A stretch of 64,000 nt of DNA from Bernardetia sp. MNP-M8 (GCF_037126285.1 NZ_CP147012.1:2936001-3000000), one strand, 5' to 3'; counted from the stretch's first letter, positions 53,490 to 63,495 are shown. The notes: generated by a model from the letters alone, not told the origin. A program made the numbers and translations.

Positions 53490-55793
53490 ATGCCCTTAAA
53501 AATCTCTACACTCTTTTTTGTTTTATTATTTCTACTACCTAATTTTTTAGTTGGTCAAGATATTACTATATCTTACAATTCAACGGAAAAAACAATTAGT
53601 ATTGCTGATAAATTGACCTATTTGGAAGACACTACAAGTCAGCTCATTTCAAATCCAAATCACATTTTAGATTTCAAAACTAACTTTATCAAAAATGAAG
53701 GAGAGGTTCTGAATTTTGCTAATACTCAATCTGCATTTTGGTTTCGTATTGAAATAGAGCGAAAAGTAGATGAAAAGATATACCTTGAAATTAATAATCC
53801 TATGTTGGATTCAGTTATATTTTTTGAAAAAATAGATAATAAACTACAACAATTAGGTGTGTCAGGAGCTTCATTTGCCTTTCAAAAAAGAGAAATACAA
53901 TATACAGAGCCTAACTTTTTATTACCACTGAATGAAGGAGAAAAGAAAGTATTTTATCTCTACATAAAAAGTAATTTTCCTACCCAAACTACTTTATCTA
54001 TTGGTACAGCAAAGAAAATTCTTGAAGCACAACATCCTTTTGATATTGCAATTGGTGTTTATATTGGAATTATGCTTGTGATGGGACTTTACAATTTATT
54101 TGTGTTTTTTTCTGTTCGTGACAAACTCTATTTATATTATGTAATTTATGTTTTTGGAATTTGTCTAACTTATACGATGTTCAAAGGATATTCTTTTGAG
54201 TTTTTGTGGTCTGCTTCTGAAAAAATCAATTTTTATATTCCTGTTATTTCTTCATTTGTAGTATTTTTTATGCTTCTTTTTGCAAGAAGTTTTTTAGAAC
54301 TACACAAAAATTATCCTAAATTAGACAAAGGTATATTTGTATTACTATTTATGACAATAGTAAGTATGATTATTGGCGTATTAGGCGTATATGGTGTAAG
54401 TGCAATAATTGGACAATTAGCTGTTATTTTGATGGCTATTTACTTATTAGTAATCACCATTTATCTTCTAATCAAAGGATATAAACCTGCCCGTTTTTTC
54501 TTATTTGCCTGGTCTATTTATCTTGTAGGCTTGATTATATTTATTTTACAACTTAACGCAGCTATTCCTCATACTTGGTTTACTAATAATGCTGTTCTTT
54601 TTGGATCAGCTTCAGAAGTAATTTTGTTATCTTTTGCATTAGCAGACAGAATCAATGTTTATAAAAGACAAAAAGATACAGCTCAAAAACAGATTTTAGA
54701 AAAAACTATCGAAAATGAAAATTTGATAAAAGAACAAAATAAAGTATTAGAAATAAAAGTAAAAGAAGCTACAGAAGACTTACGTATTTCGAACGAAGAG
54801 CTAAATTCTACCAATGAAGAATTAAATGCAATGCTTGAAACAGTACAATCTCAAAATCAAGTTATTGAGAAAAGCTCAAGAGAGATTCTTACAATGAATG
54901 ATGAGTTGAATGCTACAAATGAAGAACTTAGTTCAACAAACGAAGAATTAAACTCTACCAATGAGGAATTGGTTGCGACAGTAGAAACAGTAAAAAGACA
55001 AAATAAAATTATTGAAGAGTCAAATAGAAATATTACAGATAGTTTGCGTTATGCTCAAACGATTCAAGATGCTATTTTGCCTTTTCAAGAACGAATGGAT
55101 AATCATTTGAGAGAATACTTTACTTTTTATCGTCCAAAAGATATTGTAAGTGGAGATTTTTATTGGCTTACAGACTTGAAAGGGAAGGTATATTTAGCAG
55201 TCGCAGATTGTACAGGTCATGGTGTGCCAGGTGCATTTATGTCTATGATTGGTTCGGCTGCTCTTGATGCGCTTGTTGATAGAAATGAATTAGAAGATTC
55301 AGATAGAATTTTGGAAGAGCTTCATCTGACTATTCAAAAAGCCTTAAAACAAAAAAATAGTACCAATGATGATGGAATGGATGTCGGACTTTGTATTATG
55401 GAATATTTAGAAGATGAAAGATGTAAAATTCTTTTTTCAGGTGCAAAACGTCCTTTGTATTACTTCAAAAAAACAACTCAACAACTACACGAAATAAGAG
55501 GAACTAGACAAAGTATAGGAGGCTATTCAAAGAAAGAAAGAATACAATTTGAAGTAAACGAAATAATCTTAGAAAAAGGAGATGTTTTTTATTTGTGTAG
55601 TGACGGATATGCAGACCAAAATGACTCAGATGATAAGAAATTTGGTTCTCATAGTCTTAAAAAGTTGCTTCAAGAAATAGCTTCACTTTCTATGAGGGAA
55701 CAAGGAGTAATAGTAAAACAAAAGTTTGAAGAACATCAAGGAAATGAACCTCAACGTGATGATATTGCTATAATTGGAGTGAAAATAGTGTAA
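53490..55793 (+). CDS. 7TM-DISM sensor with SpoIIE-type PP2C phosphatase
   Basis: The ATG at 53490 opens a signal peptide (MPLKISTLFFVLLFLLPNF, cleaved near VGQ); an upstream TTG is unlikely; 767 residues. Order: periplasmic 7TMR-DISMED2 domain (about 35-170), seven helices (about 180-387, GVYIGIMLVMGLYNLF onward), a coiled coil (about 390-510) with repeated NEELNSTNEEL units, and a SpoIIE PP2C phosphatase (about 513-767). Phosphatase signatures are SGDFYWLTDLKGKVYLAVADCTGHGVPGAFMSMIG and YLCSDGYADQND. It probably senses an extracellular ligand and dephosphorylates an anti-anti-sigma factor. No partner is adjacent. Confidence 0.93.
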   Translation: MPLKISTLFFVLLFLLPNFLVGQDITISYNSTEKTISIADKLTYLEDTTSQLISNPNHILDFKTNFIKNEGEVLNFANTQSAFWFRIEIERKVDEKIYLEINNPMLDSVIFFEKIDNKLQQLGVSGASFAFQKREIQYTEPNFLLPLNEGEKKVFYLYIKSNFPTQTTLSIGTAKKILEAQHPFDIAIGVYIGIMLVMGLYNLFVFFSVRDKLYLYYVIYVFGICLTYTMFKGYSFEFLWSASEKINFYIPVISSFVVFFMLLFARSFLELHKNYPKLDKGIFVLLFMTIVSMIIGVLGVYGVSAIIGQLAVILMAIYLLVITIYLLIKGYKPARFFLFAWSIYLVGLIIFILQLNAAIPHTWFTNNAVLFGSASEVILLSFALADRINVYKRQKDTAQKQILEKTIENENLIKEQNKVLEIKVKEATEDLRISNEELNSTNEELNAMLETVQSQNQVIEKSSREILTMNDELNATNEELSSTNEELNSTNEELVATVETVKRQNKIIEESNRNITDSLRYAQTIQDAILPFQERMDNHLREYFTFYRPKDIVSGDFYWLTDLKGKVYLAVADCTGHGVPGAFMSMIGSAALDALVDRNELEDSDRILEELHLTIQKALKQKNSTNDDGMDVGLCIMEYLEDERCKILFSGAKRPLYYFKKTTQQLHEIRGTRQSIGGYSKKERIQFEVNEIILEKGDVFYLCSDGYADQNDSDDKKFGSHSLKKLLQEIASLSMREQGVIVKQKFEEHQGNEPQRDDIAIIGVKIV

Positions 55794-56293
55794 TTGAAAA
55801 TTAGTTTTATTTTTCTTGTAAAATGGAAATAAAATTATCAATTAATACACAGCAAGTTATTTTGAGTTAATTATCACATCATTAAGTAAATGGGCAAAAT
55901 AAAGCCTTGCCATTGTCGGTATCTTACCGACGACATAATAGATAATAAAGAATATTATAGTTGTGCTTTGCTTTATTCTGTAACTAAGAGAAAATTTATC
56001 TATTTTTTAGAAATTGTACTATTTCAAAAGGATATTTTGTTATAAGGAGGTTTTATGAAATATCTACTATCATAAGGCAATGTTTTAAAAAACTTAAATA
56101 TTTTAGGTTTTTTGTCAAATAACTATGTTTTTCTTAAAAAAAAATAATACATTTATACTATCGCTGAAAAAAACAGACATATTTATAGCGTCTTCATGAA
56201 AAAATGTTTTTAAATATTATATAAAAAAATATTTTTTATGAAATAAATATGTGCTACTTATTACAATTAACAATCATTTACACTTCAATTTTG
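55794..56293. other. Intergenic region before the giant propeller gene
   Basis: About 500 AT-rich bases without a gene. A 7-bp perfect hairpin, GTCGGTA / TACCGAC, lies at 55915-55931. The long leader of the next gene may be here, but no exact promoter was found. Confidence 0.55.
55915..55931. repeat. Small GC-richer hairpin (GTCGGTA...TACCGAC)
   Basis: A 7-bp perfect stem with a 3-nt loop, notably GC-richer than its surroundings. No T run follows, so it is more likely a REP-like palindrome than a terminator. Confidence 0.4.
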
Positions 56294-59200
56294 ATGAATA
56301 CGAAAAATACATACTCAAAGTTACGGATTGTTTTGTGTTTGCTTGCTCTTGGTATATTTACTACCACAGGACTTTGGCTATTTCAAAAGCTAAATGCAGA
56401 TACTGAGCAAGTCATGACTTATCAGTTCGATGAGAACACAAATCCTGAATTCTTAAAGGGAAAAGAAAAACTGGCTTACTATCAATACTTATCTGAAAAA
56501 TATGCTGGATGGACAAAGAAGGATCTTAAAAAAATAGATAAAAGGTATCGTCCTGATTTAGCTGGACTTCAAGATCGTGCACGTACTGCTGATCCAAGTA
56601 CAGGAGAGGTTGCTGTGGATGCTCGTATAAAAGCGAATGAACAGACAGATATTAGAGTTGCTGATGCTATCAATCAACGACGTATCGACAATGTCAATTG
56701 GGTAGAGCGTGGACCTAATAATGTTGGTGGACGTACTCGTGCAATTATGTATGATCCAAATGATGTTACAGGCAAAAAAGTATGGGCTGGTGGCGTTGGT
56801 GGTGGTCTTTGGTACACTAACGATATCACTGTAACAAATCCTACGTGGGTTGCTGTAAATAATTTTTGGGAAAATATTGCAATCTCTACTATTGCTTATG
56901 ATCCTTCTAATACACAAATTTTCTATGTAGGAACTGGTGAAGGCTGGCTTAATGGTGGTGCACAATTTGGAGCAGGTATCTGGAAAACTACTGATGGAGG
57001 TACTACTTGGAATCGTTTAGCATCTTCTACATTAGCTGTAAATGCTGAGTTTGCTTATATACAAAAAATTGTTGTTACACCCACAGGTACAGTTTTATTA
57101 ACTTGTCGTAATGGAGGAAATGGAGGAGTTTATTCATCTGTTAATGGAGGAACTGATTGGGTTGAAGTTTTGAATGCTGAAGGTGGAGCTGATTTAGAAG
57201 TGGCAGCAAATGGAGATGTGTATGCTAGTATTAACTTTCTAACTCAATTTGCAGGATTTAGTACAGGACAAATCCACAAATCTATTACGGATGGAGCAAC
57301 TTGGACTAATGTTACGCCTGCTTCTATTCCAGCTAATAGTGGTAGAATAGAATTAGCCTCAGCACCTACAAATTCTCAGATAGTTTATGCAGTTGCAAGT
57401 GATGGAAGTAATATTGCCTTTTTTAAGAAAACAATAAATGGAGGAACAACTTGGACGGATGTAACTGTACCAAAGTATCTTGAACAAGGAACATGTGCAC
57501 CAGGAACACAAGATTTTACTCGTGGACAAGCTTGGTATGATTTAATATTAAAAGTGAATCCAACTAATGCAGATCATGTAGTTGTTGGTGGTATTGATGT
57601 ACACCGTAGTACAGATGGAGGAGCTACTTGGACTGGTATTTCTTATTGGACAGGTGGTTGTGGAGAATATGTTCACGCAGATATACATGAATTCGCTTAC
57701 AAGCCAGGTAGTGCTGATGAAATGCTTGTAGGTAGTGATGGAGGAATTTCTCGTACTGCAAATGTAACTGCACCAACTCCTAATTTTGCTGATAAAAATT
57801 CAGGATATAATGTTACTCAGTTTTATGCTGTAGCTATGGATCCTGCGAATCTTTCAGCTAATTTCTTAGCTGGAGCTCAAGATAATGGAACTCAACGTTT
57901 CACTATTTTAGGTACAAATCCTACTACTGAAGCAACAGGTGGTGATGGAGCATTTTGTTTTATTGACCAAGACAATTCTAACATTCAAATTAGTTCTTAT
58001 GTATATAATAACTATCGTATCTCTACTAATGGTGGAAATACTTTTACACCAGTAGCAACTTCAAATGATGGTTCTTTTATCAATCCAACTGACTATGATG
58101 ATGCTACAAATTTATTGTATTCTTATAGAGCTGCTAATGGAGGCTTATATAGATGGGCAATTCCTGCTGGAACAAAGACAAGTATAACAGTTTCTAATGC
58201 TACAGGCAATACTACACATTTAAAAGCATCTCCTTACTCTCCTGCTGGTACCACAACTCTTTATGTTGGTACAAGCACAGGTAGAGTCGTGAGAGTAGAA
58301 AATGCTCATACAGGAACTTCATTTACAGGTACTAACATAGCAGCAGCTGCTATGCAAGGCGCAGTTTCAGTTTCTTCTATTGAATTCGGTGCTAGTGAAA
58401 ATGAGATTATAGTTACTTATTCTAACTATGGTAATACAGTACAAAATGTATGGTATACAACTGATGGTGGAACTACTTGGACAAGCAAAGATAATGGACA
58501 CGGATTACCTAATATGCCAGTACGTTGGGCTATGTTTAATCCTAATGATACTAGACAAGTATTAATTGCTACTGAAACAGGTGTTTGGAGTACTGAAGAT
58601 ATTACTGCTGCTCCTGCTGCGGATTTTTGGGAGCCTACTAGCACAGGACTTGCAAATACTCGTTGTGATATGCTTCAAATTCGTAGCTCAGATAATTTAG
58701 TCGCAGTAGCTACTCATGGTAGAGGTTTATTTACAACAAATGCATTCTCTCCAGCTGCTGCTCTCTTTGGCATAGATAAAAAAATTACTTATGCAGGTAC
58801 AAATGTTCTTTTTACAGATTATTCTGCTAAAGCAACAAGTTGGAGTTGGGATTTTGGAGCTGGAGCAACTCCAGCTACAGCAACTACAGTAGGACCTCAT
58901 AATGTAACTTATAGTACAGGAGGAGTAAAAACAATTACCCTTACTATAAATGGAGGAGGAAGTGCTGAATTAACAATGTCTAAAACTGTTACTGTAATTC
59001 CAAATCGTAATGTACCTTATACATTAGCTGATGGAGGAAATTTTGAAGTAAATACGAGTGACTTTGCTCCAGAAAATGTCAGTGGCTCTACACCATGGGA
59101 ACGTGGTAACTCTGCTATTGCAGGTAAAAATGGAGTTGTAAGTGGTGCAAATGCTTGGGTGACTGGGTTGGCTGTTACTACATATGGAAGTAATTCTAAT

Positions 59201-62200
59201 GCAAATCTTTATGCTCCTAACTTTGATTTTTCAGCAGCAGGTAATTATACGCTATCTTTTCAGGCTAAACACTCATTTGAAAGTGGTTGGGATGGAATGA
59301 TAGTAGAATACTCTACAGATAAAGGAGCATCTTGGTCTAAATTAGGACCAAGTGTTACAGGTACAAACTGGTACAACTCAGTTACGGCAGGTAATGGAAC
59401 AGGTTTTGGAGTAGGTGGTACTCCATTCATGTCGGGAACACTTACTAATTATACTACAAAATCACTTGATGTATCTAGCTTAAGTGGAAACACAAATGTA
59501 GCATTTAGAGTAGTATTTAAATCAGACACAAATACAGAACAAGCAGGTGCAGCAATAGATGATTTTGAAATTTCATTTGTTCCTAATACACCTCCTGTGG
59601 CTGTGAATCTTTCAGTAAGTGCAAATACAGGCTCAGAAGCTGCTGCAACAGCTATTACAGTAACAGCAACTGCTGCCTCTGCTGTAAATGGAAATCAAAC
59701 AGTAAATTTAGGTGTTAGTGGAACAGGAATTACAACAGGAGATTATACTCTTAGTAGTCCTATTATCACTATTTTAAATGGTCAGACTACAGGTACAGCA
59801 ACATTTACTATAGTAGATGATGCACTTTTTGAAGGAACAGAGACAGCAACTCTTACTATTTCATCTCCTTCATCTGGACTTACATTAGGTGGTACAACTA
59901 CTCAGAATATTACTATTACAGATAATGAGGCTGCTCCTACAATTTCATTGGGTGCAATTGCTCCAACAACATATTGTGCAGGTTCTACTATTAGTGTTCC
60001 ATTCACAACAACAGGAGTATATGCTGCTGGAAATACGTTTACAGCTCAGCTTTCTGATGCGACAGGAGATTTTACTACACCAACAGCTACTCAAGCAGGT
60101 ACAACTCCAATATCTTTGGTAATTCCGAATACAGCAACAGGAACAGGTTATAAAGTAAGAGTCGTTGCTTCTGACCCTAACACAACAAGTAATTCATCTG
60201 TTGATATTACAATCAATGTACTGCCTACTAACATAACAACAGTAGCAAACCCTGCTACTATTGCTAGTGGAGGAAATAGTGATATTGAGGTACCATTATC
60301 TCAGGCAACTGTAAGTTATCAATTACAAGATGCAGGAAATAATAATATAGGAACTCCAGTTGTAGGAACAGGTGGAACGATTACATTAAATACAGGAAAC
60401 CTTACTACAACTACTGTCTTTAAAGTAGTAGCAACAAATACTACAACAAGTTGTTCTCGTACATTAAATAATGTAACAGTTACAATACCAGGCACTGGAG
60501 GAGGATCAGCTCCTGTAACTGTAGGTGTTCCTACTCGTTTTGTAGCTACTGGAGTTTCTACTTCACAAATTGATTTGAGTTGGACTGCTGTTGGTGGTGC
60601 AACAGGTTATCTTCTTTATGAAGGAAACACACTTCTTGCTACTATTAATTCAGGTGCTACTGATAGCTACGAACATACAGGTTTAGAAGCAGATACCTAT
60701 CACGCTTATAGATTGTTTGCTCTCAATGGTTCTGTTCGTTCTTCACGAGCAGCTCAAACAAATGATGCTACTTTTCCTAATGCTCCTACTGTTGTTTCTA
60801 CCACACCAAGTTGTGGAACAGGTTCAGCAGGTGTTGTTCTTAGTGGAAGTGGAGCAATATTTAATGTTTATACAACAGAAACAGGTGGAACAGCAGTTGA
60901 TCAGACTGATAATAACAACTATTCAACGCTTACTATTTCTGAAAACACAACTTATTATATTAGTATGATTGGTGTTTATGGAAAAGAAAGTCAGACTCGT
61001 ACCCAAGTAGATGTTGTAGTAAATACACCATTTGAAGCAACTATTTCAGAAGGTACTTCTGTTCGTAGTTGTGGTGCAAGTGCTACCTTGACTGCTAATG
61101 AAGTAGCAGGAGCAACTTATGTATGGCTAAAGAATGGAGTTGAACTTACTGATAGTAATTCAAGTTCTTATACAGTTACTGGTAGTGGAAGTTACCAAGT
61201 ACGTATTATGAGAGAAACGTGTACAACTACTTCAAGTAGAAGTCGTGTTATTCTTAATTATGCTCCTATTGCTGAAATTACTAATGGTACTTTAGCTCGT
61301 TTCTGTGATAATGGAACGCTTAGAGCAACTGAATCTGCTAATGTTGCTTATTCTTGGACTCTTGATAATGTAGTTGTTGGCACAGAAAGAGAAGTTTCAG
61401 TTTCTCAATCAGGACAATATATACTTACAGTTACTGAAGATGGTTGTACTGCTAGTGATAGCATTGAAGTTGAAGTTACTTCTTTAGCTCCTATATCATT
61501 TACTGCTTCTGATTCTGTATTCTGTTTAGGTGAACAAGTAACTCTTACAGCTGATTCAGTTAGTGGTGTTACTTACAACTGGAGCAGAAATGGAGTTGTA
61601 TTCCGTAGTAATGTAGGTAATTCTATTACAGCTAGTTCAAGTGGATCATATAGTGTTACTATTTCTCAAAACGGTTGTACAAGTGCTTCTTCTGCCTCAG
61701 TAAGCATTGAGCGTTTAAACATCAGCACAACTTATCTTCGTAATACAGAAACTACTCTTTTCTTAGAGCCAGCAGACGAATCTACTGAAATTAGTAGTGT
61801 AGTTTGGTTCTTCAATGGAGAAGAAAGTGCTAGTTTGAGTGGTGAGACAATTACACCAACAGAAAGTGGAACTTATTCTGCTCTTGTTACATATTCAACA
61901 GGTTGTACTTTCCAGACTCGTACTGCATCTTTCAATATTCCAGAGGTGGTTACAGGTGAAGAAGAAGAGTTTATCAAAGCTCTACGTATTTATCCAAACC
62001 CTAGTAATGGAACTTTCTTAATTGAATTAGGAGAAGTTAAAGATGCAGTTACAATTACAGTGGTTGATGCTCTCGGACGTGTAGTAAAAACTGATATTAT
62101 TCCAGCTAATACAAGTTCTTATAACTTGAATTTGGCAAGATTTACTTCAGGAGCTTATACTGTTCAACTCAAAACAGATAAAGGTATAATTGTTAAAAAA

Positions 62201-62215
62201 TTGATGAAAGAATAA
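56294..62215 (+). CDS. Giant T9SS surface protein with VPS10/BNR-like beta-propeller
   Basis: The ATG at 56294 gives 1973 residues; an earlier in-frame start adds a poor second hydrophobic stretch. After a signal segment (about 10-35) and a charged region with KYAGWTKKDLKKID, a VPS10/sortilin or sialidase-like propeller spans about 130-820, with many TTDGGTTWT and STDGGATWT (Asp-box) motifs. Then come a PKD domain (about 830-900, WSWDFGAG), a jelly-roll-like domain (905-1100), a Calx-beta domain (1103-1212, ending ITITDNE), Ig-like domains, a fibronectin III domain (1410-1495), about five more Ig-like repeats, and a T9SS type A sorting domain (1898-1973, IYPNPSNGTFLIELG). Probably a glycan-binding or protein-binding adhesin on the cell surface. 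Confidence 0.9.
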   Translation: MNTKNTYSKLRIVLCLLALGIFTTTGLWLFQKLNADTEQVMTYQFDENTNPEFLKGKEKLAYYQYLSEKYAGWTKKDLKKIDKRYRPDLAGLQDRARTADPSTGEVAVDARIKANEQTDIRVADAINQRRIDNVNWVERGPNNVGGRTRAIMYDPNDVTGKKVWAGGVGGGLWYTNDITVTNPTWVAVNNFWENIAISTIAYDPSNTQIFYVGTGEGWLNGGAQFGAGIWKTTDGGTTWNRLASSTLAVNAEFAYIQKIVVTPTGTVLLTCRNGGNGGVYSSVNGGTDWVEVLNAEGGADLEVAANGDVYASINFLTQFAGFSTGQIHKSITDGATWTNVTPASIPANSGRIELASAPTNSQIVYAVASDGSNIAFFKKTINGGTTWTDVTVPKYLEQGTCAPGTQDFTRGQAWYDLILKVNPTNADHVVVGGIDVHRSTDGGATWTGISYWTGGCGEYVHADIHEFAYKPGSADEMLVGSDGGISRTANVTAPTPNFADKNSGYNVTQFYAVAMDPANLSANFLAGAQDNGTQRFTILGTNPTTEATGGDGAFCFIDQDNSNIQISSYVYNNYRISTNGGNTFTPVATSNDGSFINPTDYDDATNLLYSYRAANGGLYRWAIPAGTKTSITVSNATGNTTHLKASPYSPAGTTTLYVGTSTGRVVRVENAHTGTSFTGTNIAAAAMQGAVSVSSIEFGASENEIIVTYSNYGNTVQNVWYTTDGGTTWTSKDNGHGLPNMPVRWAMFNPNDTRQVLIATETGVWSTEDITAAPAADFWEPTSTGLANTRCDMLQIRSSDNLVAVATHGRGLFTTNAFSPAAALFGIDKKITYAGTNVLFTDYSAKATSWSWDFGAGATPATATTVGPHNVTYSTGGVKTITLTINGGGSAELTMSKTVTVIPNRNVPYTLADGGNFEVNTSDFAPENVSGSTPWERGNSAIAGKNGVVSGANAWVTGLAVTTYGSNSNANLYAPNFDFSAAGNYTLSFQAKHSFESGWDGMIVEYSTDKGASWSKLGPSVTGTNWYNSVTAGNGTGFGVGGTPFMSGTLTNYTTKSLDVSSLSGNTNVAFRVVFKSDTNTEQAGAAIDDFEISFVPNTPPVAVNLSVSANTGSEAAATAITVTATAASAVNGNQTVNLGVSGTGITTGDYTLSSPIITILNGQTTGTATFTIVDDALFEGTETATLTISSPSSGLTLGGTTTQNITITDNEAAPTISLGAIAPTTYCAGSTISVPFTTTGVYAAGNTFTAQLSDATGDFTTPTATQAGTTPISLVIPNTATGTGYKVRVVASDPNTTSNSSVDITINVLPTNITTVANPATIASGGNSDIEVPLSQATVSYQLQDAGNNNIGTPVVGTGGTITLNTGNLTTTTVFKVVATNTTTSCSRTLNNVTVTIPGTGGGSAPVTVGVPTRFVATGVSTSQIDLSWTAVGGATGYLLYEGNTLLATINSGATDSYEHTGLEADTYHAYRLFALNGSVRSSRAAQTNDATFPNAPTVVSTTPSCGTGSAGVVLSGSGAIFNVYTTETGGTAVDQTDNNNYSTLTISENTTYYISMIGVYGKESQTRTQVDVVVNTPFEATISEGTSVRSCGASATLTANEVAGATYVWLKNGVELTDSNSSSYTVTGSGSYQVRIMRETCTTTSSRSRVILNYAPIAEITNGTLARFCDNGTLRATESANVAYSWTLDNVVVGTEREVSVSQSGQYILTVTEDGCTASDSIEVEVTSLAPISFTASDSVFCLGEQVTLTADSVSGVTYNWSRNGVVFRSNVGNSITASSSGSYSVTISQNGCTSASSASVSIERLNISTTYLRNTETTLFLEPADESTEISSVVWFFNGEESASLSGETITPTESGTYSALVTYSTGCTFQTRTASFNIPEVVTGEEEEFIKALRIYPNPSNGTFLIELGEVKDAVTITVVDALGRVVKTDIIPANTSSYNLNLARFTSGAYTVQLKTDKGIIVKKLMKE

Positions 62216-62252
62216 TTGTCAATTTTATATAATTTCTTTATATAGAATAAAT

Positions 62253-62288
62253 AAAAAAAGGAAAGTCTTAATTGACTTTCCTTTTTTT
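62253..62288 (+). terminator. Terminator of the giant T9SS gene
   Basis: A perfect 15-bp stem, AAAAAAAGGAAAGTC and its complement, with a TTAATT loop runs into T residues. It lies 37 nt after the stop codon. Confidence 0.9.
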
Positions 62289-62519
62289 TATTTGTAGATT
62301 TTTTTATTCCATAATCAAAACAATAAGTACAAATTTTGTCAATCTCAAGTTTAGATAATTTTACCTCCAATTTTTAATTTAGTTGTGATTTTTAGATTAT
62401 GGTAAATTTCGTTGGTCTGTTCATTTTTTGTATTGTACCCAAGGTTTTATGTATGAGTAGATAACATAATATCAATTACCCAAAAAGGTCAAAAAAATCC
62501 TCACTCCCTTTTATTGATT

Positions 62520-62573
62520 GGAATGAGGAAAATTTGATTTTATAAATACTGGAAAACACAAGTCTAAGACTTG
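62520..62573. repeat. Direct repeat A, left of vapBC
   Basis: About 48 bases (GGAATGAGGAAA... ATAAATACTGGAAAACACA...AAGTCTAAG) recur in near-identical form at 63419-63467. This copy continues into CAAGTCTAAGACTTG, a perfect palindrome with a central A. Confidence 0.75.
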
Positions 62574-62699
62574 ATAAATACTAGGTGGTTCGTTCCTCAT
62601 TATTTTTTCTATAACTTGAAGGAAAAAATAGAATTGTTAGAAGACAAAATAAAGAGTTTAGAAAAAATAATGGAAATGATGAATGGAAAGAAACCGTAA
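62568..62699 (+). pseudogene. Possible C-terminal gene remnant (coiled coil)
   Basis: A reading frame without a start codon runs from a stop at 62565 to the TAA at 62697. It translates to a short aromatic stretch and then an amphipathic helix, NLKEKIELLEDKIKSLEK, followed by MEMMNGKKP. The regular heptad pattern suggests the tail of a real protein, such as a small regulator, whose front was lost when the adjacent repeat inserted or recombined. It could also be chance. Confidence 0.3.
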
Positions 62700-62759
62700 A
62701 GGTAGTTTTTTGCGTTAGATAAGATAAAAATGATTATTCACTTATAAATTTTAATAATT

Positions 62760-62984
62760 ATGAATACTACACTAAAAAAACAGATTATTTTAGATTTGGA
62801 TATTTTAGAAAGATATGGAATGTTGCATTTAGTTTCTCAATTTGTAGAACTTATGAAACATCAAAAACCTGCTTTTATTAACAATCCAATTAGACATTTT
62901 GCAGGAAGTATGCCTAAAGAAAATGCAGAAGAAATTGAAACTATTATCAATTCAGAATTTAATAATATAGAAGGCGAATGGTAA
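62760..62984 (+). CDS. vapB: VapB-type antitoxin
   Basis: A 74-residue protein that overlaps the PIN toxin gene by 7 bases, the usual antitoxin-first order. The N-terminal part is helical (LKKQIILDLDILERYGMLHLVSQFVELMK) and the C-terminal part is a flexible toxin-binding tail with FAGSMPKENAEEIETIINSEF, like DUF2281/VapB-type antitoxins. It lacks an obvious ribbon-helix-helix or AbrB motif, so its DNA-binding mode is not clear. It would neutralise VapC and repress the operon. Confidence 0.75.
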   Translation: MNTTLKKQIILDLDILERYGMLHLVSQFVELMKHQKPAFINNPIRHFAGSMPKENAEEIETIINSEFNNIEGEW

Positions 62985-63364
62985 AGGATAGAATTGTTTT
63001 AGATACAAATGTAGTTTCTGCTATCCTAAAAGGAAATACTGAAATTGTAGATAAACTAGAAAATTATACGCCTTGCATACCTGTAATAGTATGTGGAGAG
63101 CTTTTATTTGGTGCAAATAATTCTGCTCGTGTTGCTCAAAATACAGAAATTATTACCAGTTTTATAAATGCTACTGAAGTTTTGGCTGTTACGTATGAAG
63201 TTGCAGAAAAATATGGTAAAGTGAGAAATCAACTCAAAAAGATAGGAAGACCCATTCCAGAAAATGATATTTGGATTGCAGCTATTTGTTTGACTTATGA
63301 TTTGCCTTTAGCTACACTTGATAAACATTTTGGCTATGTAGAGGGAATAGACTTATTTTTGTAG
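62978..63364 (+). CDS. vapC: VapC-type PIN domain ribonuclease toxin
   Basis: The 128-residue protein is a PIN domain. The conserved acidic residues are Asp9 (VLDTNVVS), Glu41 (CGELLFGA), Asp97 (PENDIWIAA) and Asp115 (LATLDKHF), so the metal site is complete and the toxin should be active. VapC toxins cut RNA, often initiator tRNA. Its start overlaps vapB by 7 bases. The module is flanked by near-identical direct repeats, suggesting recent arrival. Confidence 0.93.
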   Translation: MVKDRIVLDTNVVSAILKGNTEIVDKLENYTPCIPVIVCGELLFGANNSARVAQNTEIITSFINATEVLAVTYEVAEKYGKVRNQLKKIGRPIPENDIWIAAICLTYDLPLATLDKHFGYVEGIDLFL

Positions 63365-63418
63365 AAATGAAATATTCAAGTTTTGATATAAAAAACTTGC
63401 CCGCTACTTTTTTTAATG

Positions 63419-63467
63419 GGAATAAGGAAAGTTTGAACTTATAAATACTGGAAGACACAAGTCTAAG
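63419..63467. repeat. Direct repeat A, right of vapBC
   Basis: The second copy, GGAATAAGGAAA... ATAAATACTGGAAGACACA...AAGTCTAAG, lies 55 nt after vapC. It lacks the palindrome completion seen in the left copy. Confidence 0.75.
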
Positions 63468-63495
63468 CTCAACAGAAAAATATTTTTTCTTTTAG

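Larger units (their letters stand above)
62216..62759. other. Intergenic region with terminator, repeat and gene remnant
   Basis: 544 bases between the giant T9SS gene and vapB. It holds the terminator at 62253, one copy of the direct repeat at 62520, and a startless coiled-coil reading frame at 62568-62699. Confidence 0.65.

Noticed and set aside
60717-60968. Leucine/glutamine-rich open frames inside the giant propeller gene
   Set aside because: They are out-of-frame readings of Thr/Ser/Ala-rich coding DNA, and the main frame is uninterrupted.
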